Source: Pseudoscleropodium purum
Lineage: Eukaryota; Streptophyta; Bryopsida; Hypnales; Brachytheciaceae
Direction of reading: 5' to 3'
Length of the DNA stretch: 64,000 bases
Assembly (NCBI GenBank): GCA_963969395.1
Contig: OZ017796.1
Coordinates: 13,456,501 to 13,520,500, forward strand
The notes under the pieces were generated by a model, which worked only from the letters and a program-made list of their open reading frames with translations, had not been told where the DNA came from and ran no database searches. The position numbers and the translations under genes are program-made. Each line of letters begins with the position of its first letter. Within the stretch, counting starts at the first letter, position 1. This document shows, piece by piece, positions 32,949 to 43,647 of this stretch.

Positions 32949-35900
32949 TGTCGCAGCTTAGAATTTTGATTTTCTTAGTATACACCAAAATAGGAACGGA
33001 AACTAGTCATTAGCTAACCGGATCCGATTAGGTGGGGGAGGAAAACTCAGAATTAGCACGGAACGTGAAGTAGTGGGCTTCTTGGATCTAATCCGGTCAG
33101 GAGTAACTAACGACGGACACGGAATGTAACACGGATTAGGTCTAGGACCGGATGATGATGATGAACCGGATTATGATGGTAAACCGGATTCATGATGACA
33201 AACCGGAAAGGGTCCAGGGACTATAAAAGGAGGAGCTTTCACTGTTGCACCCCCTTTTAGAAACTCGACCTTGAGCGTGCGCGGTTGAGTTTTTGTCGTT
33301 TGTGCGTCTGAGCGTTTGTGTTTTGTCTGTTCTGCTTCCGGTTGAGATCGGAGAGAGGAAGTGAGGAACGGGACGTGCGGCTAGGAGAGAGTGAGGTAGA
33401 TGTGAGTGGGAATGCCTCAGCTACGTAGGTCGAGGCAAGCGAGTCCCTCTGGAGGCGAGGTGAAGCTCCGGAAAGTCATTCCGGTTATTCCCTCCACAGA
33501 GCCGGAAAAGGCTGAACTCATGGATGATCTCAGATCCATGGGTTGCGTAGGGTTTGCCGAGAAACCTTGGGGTTTTAGGGAGGAGAGAATGGTCAAGGAG
33601 CTCCTCGGAAAGTTGTCCAACCAGTTTGACAACACCGTGAGGGGAGCTCCCGTCAGCTGGAACGAGGGGATGTGGAGAGCGGTTTACGGTTTCCGGGCAG
33701 GAGGTTTGGGAATGGCGAGCCGGAAGGATGAGTTTGTCCGAGGGAAGTTCAAGGGAGCCGTCAACCCGAAGGACGGATACGCGGTCGAGGATTGCTTGGA
33801 CGACCGACACCGTCGGCTCCTGCAATTCCTGGTTCCGGTTCTTCACCCGGAAAAGCCGACCAGGGTGACGATCACCCTGGGCAACACCATTTTCGGTGCC
33901 CTCAGTGGTACCCGGAAAGTGGATTGGGCACGGATCATTTCCGATCTCGTGGCCCAGCTTGTTAGTAGGGTTGGGAAGAAAAGGGCCACTCCAGTGTGCC
34001 CTTACCTCTTCCACCTCTATCGGGAGAACCAAGTCCTCACCAACATAGAGGAGAAGGCGTGGAAGACGTAGGAAGTGCTCCTGAAGTATGGGGAGTCGGA
34101 GACGGATGACGAAGCGGAATCCGATTCCGACTCAGACCGGGAGTCCAGCGAGGAAGAGGAGGAGCCGATGCCGCCGATCAAGCGACAGAAGCTGACGCCT
34201 CCACACAAGCGCGGGACGCCTCCCGGTCAAGACAAACCGGCCCCGGAGGAGAAACCGGAAGCCGAGAAGACCAATTCCGGGGGAGATCCGGATATGCAAG
34301 ATCCGTTCAACGGTCTGATCAACGTCCTCTGCAACATCAGGGCGGATTGGGAGGTCAAGCACAGGACGCTTGCGGCAATCGGCAAGTTGGTGGGTGCTGC
34401 ACCGGACAGCAACTTGGCGGAACAAGTGGCGCAATGCATCACGAATCCGGAAGAGACCCGGAAGCAGGAAGCCGAGATCCGCCGGTTGCAGGAGGAGGTA
34501 GATAAACTGAAGGCAACACTTTTCGCCTATCAGGAAGACGTGACGGCCGCTCGGGAGATGGCGGAGGAGACTCGGAAGGTGGCCGAGCAGATCAAGACGG
34601 TCCTGGGAGAGACCGGAACGGCAGCGGCCAAGGCGAAGCTCTTCGACGAGAAGATCCACGAAGAGAAGAAACTATCCGGTTCCCGGATGGTCCGGATTCT
34701 CGCGGACTTCGCCGAGCAGGTGGAGACGGCAATGGTGGAGGGGCGGAAGGCAGCGGACCGGATCGAGGAGAGCAGCCGGAAGCTGACGGGAGCGACGTGC
34801 GACAAAGGTATTCACCTTTCGGACATCTCTCTACCGGACCTCTTTCCGGATGCAACTATGGCGAAGGACAGGAAGGATTGGACTCCTGAGTCCAAGAAGT
34901 CTGCACGGACTGGGACTCCGGGCTCGAGACCGGATATTACCATCGACTTGGAGTCTCCACCCGGATCGAATCCTGCGGAGGGGGAACGGGTCCGGAATTT
35001 GAGTGAAGTTTTCGAGGAGCTAGTCCCGGAGGTCGGAAGCCCGACGATAGGATCTAGAGTTGTAGGGTAGATAGGATTTTAATTTCAGTAAGGAGTAGGA
35101 GCGGATCCGGATCCGGCTCAATAGTATTAGGTTAGACCGGAAGTTAGATTTAGGTGGCGGCGGACCCCCACGGGTTTTCCGCTCCTTTTTGTGCTTTTAG
35201 GGTTTTGACCCTTTGTATATAAATCGGTTCCTGAGATGGGAATTGGGAGTTGTTCATTTTGCAAACTTCTTGTACCTTTCTATTCTCTTCGTTGTGTATC
35301 TCTCTCCAGCGCGACAGGATTGTATGATGTGGAGTTAGGATAGTACGAGTTAGTTTGTAAGTGATTTCTCCCCTTGGTGTTTATTTTCCGATCCAAGGTG
35401 CATGTGAGTAGGTACCGAAGAGTTGGGAGTGAACTTAGTTCCTCAGCACGTCTAGAGTTTGAGATTCCGGGTGAGAAAGCCGTTGTTAGGCTAGGCGGGT
35501 AGGGAGGGATTCCTTAGCTGCGCTAGAACTCCCGGGTGGGAAATCCGGTCGAGTGTCCGATCTCCTGTGAGGTCTCACCACCCGTATGGGTAACGGAAGA
35601 ACTTTAGTTGATGTTGGAACGGACGGGTGCACTTGTAACCACCTGTCTTCGCACGGATCGGAAGTAGCATCAAGGTCGTTGTAGTACGAGAGGATCGAGT
35701 GTGGGGTCTTTGTGTGACCTACGACCCGGATTGCTATCTGGGTTGTTGTGAAGGACCAAACCGGATCCGGATTAGCTTAGGAGTCTAGAAGGTAGGACAG
35801 TGGGTCTTCAGCCACTATAAGTCACGGAAGGAGTGGTGGGCCTACCACTCTCAAAATTAAGCGGCGACCCCTCTGATGGTGAAACAGAGGCAAAACCAAA

Positions 35901-36246
35901 CCGGATAGGATTACGAGTACAGGATGACCATCCCGACCGGATTGGTCAGGACGGATTTCCAGGATCGGAAGTCGTGAGATCCTGGGATTTGGGTATTTGT
36001 ACGGACCGGATAGTTAGTAGGACCGGAAGAAGGAGTAATCCGATCTGTAGTTATCCGGTGTGGTAGTATTTCTGGTTCTAGATCTAGGACCGGAAAGTAA
36101 GATTGGGATACTGACTTAGCTTAACTGCTTAATAGAGCTAGATACTTCACAGGATCTCGTGGGTTCGATCTTTAGAGTCACTTAGTTATACTCTAGAGCG
36201 ATTTTTGTGAGTATAATGGGGAATTGACCTGCCCTGTGCTGCGACA
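32949..36246 (+). mobile_element. Solo LTR C (3,298 bp) nested in LTR B
   Basis: It runs from TGTCGCAGCTTAG to GTGCTGCGACA and is flanked by a perfect 5-bp duplication, TGGGT, at 32944-32948 and 36247-36251. No PBS, PPT or internal region is present, so it is a clean solo LTR. The TATA box at 33222-33229 is TATAAAAG. Confidence 0.93.
33412..35070 (+). pseudogene. LTR-ORF copy C, one stop at codon 220
   Basis: Complete 553-codon frame with one interruption, TAG at 34069-34071 (codon 220). The otherwise almost identical copy G has CAG here. Downstream coding sequence is intact to the normal GTAGGGTAG end. If the stop is fully effective, the product is a 219-residue N-terminal domain ending just before the acidic region. 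Copy D has the same stop. Confidence 0.9.
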
Positions 36247-39055
36247 TGGGTTGTTGTGAAGGACCAAACCGGATCCGGATTAGCTTAGGAGTTTAGGAAG
36301 TAGGACAGTGGGTCTTCAGCCACTATAAGTCACGGAAGGAGTGGTGGGCCTACCACTCTCAAAATTAAGCGGGGACCCCTCTGATGGTGAAACAGAGGCA
36401 AAACTAAACCGGATAGGATTACGAATACAGGATGACCATCCCGACCGGATTGGTCAGGACGGATTTCCAGGACCGGAAGTTGTGAGATCCTGGGATTTGG
36501 GGTATTTGTACAGACCGGATCGTTAGTAGGACCGGAAGAAGGAGTAATCCGGTCTATAGTTATCCGGTGTGGTGGTATTTTTGGTTCTAGATCTAGGACC
36601 GGAAAGTAAGATTGGGATACTGACTGAGCTTAACTGGTTAATAGAGCTAGATACTTCACAGGATCTCGTGGGTTCGATCTTTAGAGTCACTTAGTTATAC
36701 TCTAGAGCGATTTTTGTGAGTATAATGGGGAATTGACCTGCCCTGTGCTACGACAGTCTTCATGGCACTATATAGTTCAACTAACTTTTCATTCATTCAA
36801 TGTAAAATTTGAAATTAAAAAAGGTAGCCTTCCTATATGACCAAATTTATGAATTGTTGGTAAATGATATTTTTGTACAAAGATATAAGCTAAAATGTGC
36901 AAAAATTCACGAAAGGATTGTGACTTTTAATATATGTACCCAAATATTCACGTTGCATTGTATATAAAGCAATTGTAAGAAGGTAGTTGAATAAAAATTC
37001 TACTATTAAATTGAATTAGTTGACGTCTAATCACTTAGTAAACCGCTAAATGTCCAAGTCCTTGCAAGTGTGTTTTGGCTATTGAAAAAGAGCATGGACT
37101 TATAGTTATCCCCAATGAAGCAAATTGTTCTTTTTTCAAAATCTCATGGTATAGATGTTTAACTTCTAAAGTTCTTTTCACTAAAAACACTTCAAAATTA
37201 CTAGTAGTAGTGCAAATACCAAGTCTTGGAAGAAAAATCCTTTTGAGCATATGTAACCGTAGGATCTTGTAGTAAATTAGTTGGAAAAGATGTGGAAAAA
37301 ATTTTAGACAAATCCACCATTTGGATTGTAAGATATTAGATATTGAGTGTTTCATTTAAGGGGGCTACTCAATTATGTCTATTAATGAACAATTGGTAGG
37401 CTAACAAACCTAACTTAGCATGTATTTTAATATTTGTTGCAATTGTTTTAGGAATATTATAACATAATACTATTATAATATTCTTATAAATGATATAGTA
37501 CTAAATCATTTCAAAATCAACAACATTCAAATACAATCTGTCAATCTTGTCTTCCATACTCCTTTAATGATATATATATATAAATATATATACATATATA
37601 AAATATATTAGATAAATCAACATGAACAAATCAATGATTATATATTTCATAGATCTATTTTTCATCAATCAAATAAGAGTGCATGTGCAAATATAGACAA
37701 AGATGGTTTCTCCATTTGTTCCCAAAAATTAAATAAACAAATAGAGAAAGATATGAAGTGAATGTTACTTGGACAATTGAAGGGAAAGAAATTGAAGTAC
37801 TCAATTGCATTTTATTAAATTGAAAAATTGCATGTGGATGACATGAATTAATCTTCATAGATGCTAAACTCATACGAGTTGCATTTCAACATTTATGATT
37901 TATGCAATTGATTGAATTGAAAGCTCTTGTAATTACATTTTCAAATTTTCGATTCAATCATTCAAATTTGCAAGAGTGATTTATGATAGATTTATAACTT
38001 TAAATGTGAAAGCATTCAATGCCTTTATGCGTTTGTTCATTTTCTATATTAATTTTAAATAAATAATATTTTTTTTGTATAACATATGCGTAAACCATTG
38101 CATTAAAAAAAAAAAAACTAAGAGCCAAGCCAAATAGGCTAGTCAAATGAAGAAAACAAGAGAACAAGAGCCCTACGAGAAAGCAAATGAAAAAAAAGAA
38201 AATATCAAAAGGATTCAAAGGAAGAAACAAAATGCATTTTTGCAAGACCGTAGAATACATAATGTGATAATGATTTCAAAATCCAAACAGAAATATATTT
38301 TCTATTTCAATGAGAGTCAAAAATGAACTCCCCTACTCTCAAAGATTGTACAATGTACATGTTATACAAAACAAACAGATAACAGAAAGAGTAGAAGACA
38401 TCGTTTATCATGATTGAAAATTGAAATGATTTTTTCTTTCTATATAGAATATTTTATGAAATGTAACAATGTATTTAATTATCATAGTAATTGGTAGAAA
38501 TCTTTGTGCAATACATAGAAACATTTCATTCATGTGAAATTTTTTCATTTATTTAGGATTAAAATTAAAGTATTATATTCTACAAAGTACAAACCGAAAA
38601 CAATATCATATACCTAAGTTCAAAAGTTTGCAATTGTTTCGTAAATTCATTTTGAAAACTCAAACAAAGAAATATTTTATAATCAATATCTTGTTCATTT
38701 CAATCATTTCAAAATTCGAATTCCGAATTCAATTCCTATTTATAATAGAAATTATGTTTGTCAATTTTTTAGATCTTTAAACAATGAACCCTCTTTTTTA
38801 AAATTAATATTTAAAAACATCTGAAATAAGAATATTGGAATTACCCTTCAAAATAAATATAGCACATGTATAAGTGTATAATGTATTCTACTTAAGCAAC
38901 TCAAGTAACGAATTTTTCTATGTTTTAAAGGAAAAATATAGCCATATATAATTTGAAAGTTAAAACATTGATTCTTTTTCTTTGTTTTCAAATCTAATCA
39001 AAATTTCATTAAAAAATATGAAAGACTCAATGTTCATTTGAAGATCGTGATGCAC
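34728..39055. repeat. Left arm of a large inverted duplication
   Basis: This segment recurs as its reverse complement at 59673-64000. Paired positions always sum to 98,728 at every point I checked (LTR borders, small open frames, simple repeats), so there is no net indel over 4,328 bp. All stretches I compared are identical. The arm holds part of LTR C, the end of LTR B and 2.3 kb of AT-rich DNA. Its outer limit is hidden, because the right arm runs off the window. Confidence 0.92.
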
Positions 39056-40087
39056 CTTTAATGAGAAAACACAACCTTTCATTAAATATCATGAGGTTGA
39101 AATCCATTAAACTGTTATTCTAATTATGTATTGGGGCCTTTTTTTAAAATTTCATTTGCTTACAATGAAAATGGAATTGATTATTTTTGCAAAACATTTG
39201 ATTTCCTAATGAACTTTAAAAAAATCCCCACTATCTTCAGATCTTCTGAAAACTTATTTAGAAGGATAATATGAGTAAATAATCCAAACATATTCAACTT
39301 AACCACATTCCCCTCATTCGTAAAACAATTTAGGGGAGAAAAGAAAAGGTTTAGGGTAATTAGGGTATAGGGTTTAGGGTTTACATTTTTTTTAAAAATA
39401 AAATGATAAATCAATTACATTGATCCTCATTTAACAGTGATTATTAGGCTATTTTTTGTTTGAAATGTTACCGCTCTTTTTAAGTAATATCGACCTCTTA
39501 GGATGCTCCAATGGACAGCTGGGTGGACGTCGGCGGCGGTCAGTGTTTAAGTGGGGCGGTCAGCGTGTCCAAAGCGCGGACGGCGTCGGAAGGTGGACAA
39601 TCTCGTCCGACCGCCCCGTCCCCCACGTCCGACCGCCCGTCCGACTCGTTTGGCCTGTCCGCCCGCTCGTCCTGTCCGACCGCCCTGTCTGACCCATCCG
39701 ATCGGTCCGTCCGCCCGCCTCGTCCGCCCCGTCCGCCTGCCCTCGTCCGCCCGTCCGCTTCAGCCCCGTCCGGGCCGTTTCTTGTTTTTGAATGGAAACC
39801 CTAAAAATGAACCTTTAATTTTCTGGAGGGGACTATAAATGTTAGAAGAGAAGCTTTGGTATTCACTCTCGAAAAACCGAACGCTAAGATTTCCAAGGGC
39901 TATGAGCTTCAATTTATTGAGTCTCTTGCTTGGTAATGCATAGTTCAGTGGACGGGGGGGCTTTGATTTTCAAAGCTTTGTGTGACTAATTTCATTGATA
40001 TTGTATATATTGTCACGTTGTAGGTTTCAAATTGAAAACATTTTATTGGTTTTTTTTGAAATTGAGGTAAAACATACACTTGTCAAT
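36756..40087. other. AT-rich DNA, no supported gene
   Basis: This contains AT microsatellite (37570-37610), short open frames (for example 37035-37355 and 38000-38260 on the minus strand) without recognisable similarity, a telomere-like stretch at 39350, and a very GC-rich block at 39510-39770 built of GTCCGCCC and CCGTCCG words. The GC-rich block resembles the sub-terminal DNA of the hAT family and probably belongs to the hAT element that follows. Confidence 0.5.
39350..39383 (+). repeat. Short interstitial telomere-like repeat
   Basis: The stretch contains TTTAGGG units, two of them perfect, mixed with TAGGGTA variants. It matches the plant-type telomere repeat but is only about five degenerate units long. 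Confidence 0.5.
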
Positions 40088-40349
40088 ATGGTGGCCAAAC
40101 CAACGGGGGATTTTTCTCCTTGGTTTAGTATGCAAGAGGGTGGTAAAGTAAAATGTAGGCTTTGCAAGGCAGTTATGGCAAGGAAGCTTAGCCGTATGTT
40201 CAACCACATAGGCTATTCTGGGCCCAGAGGTGTACGTGATAAAAGGGTGAGCCTTTATTCATGATTATCAATGGCAGTTCGAGATTTATTTCGGCATTAC
40301 GAAGGACTTTTTCCAAAACGCGTTGTAATGGACAATGTGGATGGAAACC

Positions 40350-43300
40350 TGTCGCAGCACAGGGCAGGTCAATTCCCCATTATACTCACAAAAATCGCTC
40401 TAGAGTATAACTAAGTGACTCTAAAGATCGAACCCACGAGATCCTGTGAAGTATCTAGCTCTATTAACCAGTTAAGCTCAGTCAGTATGCCAATCTTACT
40501 TTCCGGTCCTAGATCTAGAACCAGAAATACTACCACACCGGGTAACTACACACCGGATTACTCCTTCTTCCGGTCCTACTAACTATCCGGTCCGTACAAA
40601 CACCCAAATCCCAGGATCTCACAACTTCCGATCCTGGAAATCCGTCCTGACCAATCCGGTCGGGATGGTCATCCTGTACTCGTAATCCTATCCGGTTTGG
40701 TTTTGCCTCTGTTTCACCATCAGAGGGGTCGCTGCTTAATTTTGAGAGTGGTAGGCCGACCACTCCTTCCGTGACTTATAGTGGCTGAAGACCCACTGTC
40801 CTACCTTCTAAACTCCTAAGCTAATCCGGATCCGGTTTGGTCCTTCACAACAACCCAGATAGCAATCCGGGTCGTAGGTCACACAAAGACCCCACACTCG
40901 ACCCTCTCGTACTACAACGACCTTGATGCTACTTCCGATCCATGCGAAGACAGGTGGTTACAAGTGCACCCGTCCGTTCCAACATCAACTAAAGTTCTTC
41001 CGTTACCCATACGGGTGGTGAGACCTCACAGGAGATCGGACACTCGACCGGATTTCCCACCCGGGAGTTCTAGCGCAGCTAAGGAATCCCTCCCTACCCG
41101 CCTAGCCTAACAACGGCTTTCTCACCCGGAATCTCAAACTCTAGACGTGCTGAGGAACTAAGTTCACTCCCAACTCTTCGGTACCTACTCACATGCACCT
41201 TGGATCGGAAAATAAACACCAAGGGGAGAAATCACTTACAAACCAACTCGTACTATCCTAACTCCACATCATACAATCCTGTCGCGCTGGAGAGAGATAC
41301 ACAATGAGGAGAAAAGAAAGGTACAACAAGTTTGCAAAATGGACAACTCCCAATTCCCATCTTAGGAACCGATTTATATACAAAGGGTCAAAACCCTAAA
41401 AGCACAAAAAGGAGCGGAAAACCCGTGGGGGTCCGCCGCCACCTAAATCTAACTTCCGGTCTAACCTAATACTATTGAGCCGGATCCGGATCCGCTCCTA
41501 CTCCTAACTGAAATTAAAATCCTATCTACCCTACAACTCTAGATCCTATCGTCGGGCTTCCGACCTCCGGGACTAGCTCCTCGAAGACTTCGCTCAAATT
41601 CCGGACCCGTTCCCCCTCCGCAGGATTCGGTCCGGGTGGAGACTCCAGGTCGATGGTGATATCCGGTCTCGTGCCCGGAGTCCCAGTCCGTGCAGACTTC
41701 TTGGACTCAGGAGTCCAATCCTTCCTGTCCTTCGCCATAGTTGCATCCGGAAAGAGGTCCGGTAGAGAGATGTCCGAAAGGTGAATACCTTTGTCGCACG
41801 TCGCTCCCGTCAGCTTCCGGCTGCTCTCCTCGATCCGGTCCGCTGCCTTCCGCCCCTCCACCATTGCCGTCTCCACCTGCTCGGCGAAGTCCGCGAGAAT
41901 CCGGACCATCCGGGAACCGGATAGTTTCTTCTCTTCGTGGATCTTCTCGTCGAAGAGCTTCGCCTTGGCCGCTGCCGTTCCGGTCTCTCCCAGGACCGTC
42001 TTGATCTGCTCGGCCACCTTCCGAGTCTCCTCCGCCATCTCCCGAGCGGCCGTCACGTCTTCCTGATAGGCGAAAAGTGTTGCCTTCAGTTTATCTACCT
42101 CCTCCTGCAACCGGCGGATCTCGGCTTCCTGCTTCCGGGTCTCTTCCGGATTCGTGATGCATTGCGCCACTTGTTCCGCCAAGTTGCTGTCCGGTGCAGC
42201 ACCCACCAACTTGCCGATTGCCGCAAGCGTCCTGTGCTTGACCTCCCAATCCGCCCTGATGTTGCAGAGGACGTTGATCAGACCGTTGAACGGATCTTGC
42301 ATATCCGGATCTCCCCCGGAATTGGTCTTCTCGGCTTCCGGTTTCTCCTCCGGGGCCGGTTTGTCTTGACCGGGAGGCGTCCCGCGCTTGTGTGGAGGCG
42401 TCAGCTTCTGTCGCTTGATCGGCGGCATCGGCTCCTCCTCTTCCTCGCTGGACTCCCGGTCTGAGTCGGAATCGGATTCCGCTTCGTCATCCGTCTCCGA
42501 CTCCCCATACTTCAGGAGCACTTCCTACGTCTTCCACGCCTTCTCCTCTATGTTGGTGAGGACTTGGTTCTCCCGATAGAGGTGGAAGAGGTAAGGGCAC
42601 ACTGAAGTGGCCCTTTTCTTCCCAACCCTACTAACAAGCTGGGCCACGAGATCGGAAATGATCCGTGCCCAGTCCACTTTCCGGGTACCACTGAGGGCAC
42701 CGAAAATGGTGTTGCCCAGGGTGATCGTCACCCTGGTCGGCTTTTCCGGGTGAAGAACCGGAACCAGGAATTGCAGGAGCCGACGGTGTCGGTCGTCCAA
42801 GCAATCCTCGACCGCGTATCCGTCCTTCGGGTTGACGGCTCCCTTGAACTTCCCTCGGACAAACTCATCCTTCCGGCTCGCCATTCCCAAACCTCCTGCC
42901 CGGAAACCGTAAACCGCTCTCCACATCCCCTCGTTCCAGCTGACGGGAGCTCCCCTCACGGTGTTGTCAAACTGGTTGGACAACTTTCCGAGGAGCTCCT
43001 TGACCATTCTCTCCTCCCTAAAACCCCAAGGTTTCTCGGCAAACCCTACGCAACCCATGGATCTGAGATCATCCATGAGTTCAGCCTTTTCCGGCTCTGT
43101 GGAGGGAATAACCGGAATGACTTTCCGGAGCTTCACCTCGCCTCCAGAGGGACTCGCTTGCCTCGACCTACGTAGCTGAGGCATTCCCACTCACATCTAC
43201 CTCACTCTCTCCTAGCCGCACGTCCCGTTCCTCACTTCCTCTCTCCGATCTCAACCGGAAGCAGAACAGACAAAACACAAACGCTCAGACGCACAAACGA

Positions 43301-43647
43301 CAAAAACTCAACCGCGCACGCTCAAGGTCGAGTTTCTAAAAGGGGGTGCAACAGTGAAAGCTCCTCCTTTTATAGTCCCTGGACCCTTTCCGGTTTGTCA
43401 TCATGAATCCGGTTTACCATCATAATCCGGTTCATCATCATCATCCGGTCCTAGACCTAATCCGTGTTACATTCCGTGTCCGTCGTTAGTTACTCCTGAC
43501 CGGATTAGATCCAAGAAGCCCACTACTTCACGTTCCGTGCTAATTCTGAGTTTTCCTTCCCCACCTAATCGGATCCGGTTAGCTAATGACTAGTTTCCGT
43601 TCCTATTTTGGTGTATACTAAGAAAATCAAAATTCTAAGCTGCGACA
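40350..43647 (-). mobile_element. Solo LTR D (3,298 bp) inserted in the hAT transposase
   Basis: In plus coordinates it starts TGTCGCAGCACAGGG and ends AAGCTGCGACA, so it is in minus orientation. A perfect 5-bp duplication, AAACC, flanks it (40345-40349 and 43648-43652). It is very close to LTR C in sequence and length. Confidence 0.94.
41526..43184 (-). pseudogene. LTR-ORF copy D, same stop as copy C
   Basis: Complete frame, ATG at 43184, with TAG at codon 220 in exactly the context seen in C (AAGACG-TAG-GAAGTG). It differs from C at a handful of residues, for example TSVCPYLF instead of TPVCPYLF and LESPPGPNP instead of LESPPGSNP. D and C have different target duplications, so this allele inserted at least twice. 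Confidence 0.9.

Larger units (their letters stand above)
30163..36755 (+). mobile_element. Solo LTR B, split by nested solo LTR C
   Basis: B occupies 30163-32948 and 36247-36755. It begins TGTCGCAGCTTAAAATTTTG and ends GTGCTACGACA, and is interrupted by C with a TGGGT target duplication. Its TTAAAATT start and LTR-ORF variants put it in a second subfamily with E and K/F. The flanks GTGGA and GTCTT do not match, so B may derive from recombination between different insertions or have lost a border. Confidence 0.88.

Noticed and set aside
34132..34659. Long open frames antisense to the LTR-ORF (175 codons, repeated in most copies)
   Set aside because: They are shadows of the GC-rich sense coding sequence. 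Their translation is Leu/Arg-rich low complexity, and the sense frame has the conserved protein across diverged families.
35833..36066. Recurrent 77-82-codon open frame (VGLPLSKLSGDPSDGETEA...) in the 3' part of several LTRs
   Set aside because: It is conserved only because the LTR DNA is conserved, it opens with GTG rather than ATG, and it is truncated at different points in different copies. It fits non-coding R/U5 sequence better.
36247..36755. Apparent tandem duplication of the LTR 3' end after copy C
   Set aside because: It is the remainder of LTR B, separated by the insertion of C with a TGGGT target duplication.
37035..37355. 106-codon minus-strand open frame in the AT-rich part of the inverted repeat, present identically at 61373-61693
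   Set aside because: The second copy is part of the duplication and is not independent conservation. I recognise no domain and it has no promoter or partner exon.
39350..39383. Telomere-like repeat as a sign of a chromosome end or fusion
   Set aside because: Only about five degenerate units inside ordinary AT-rich DNA; too short for a telomere.
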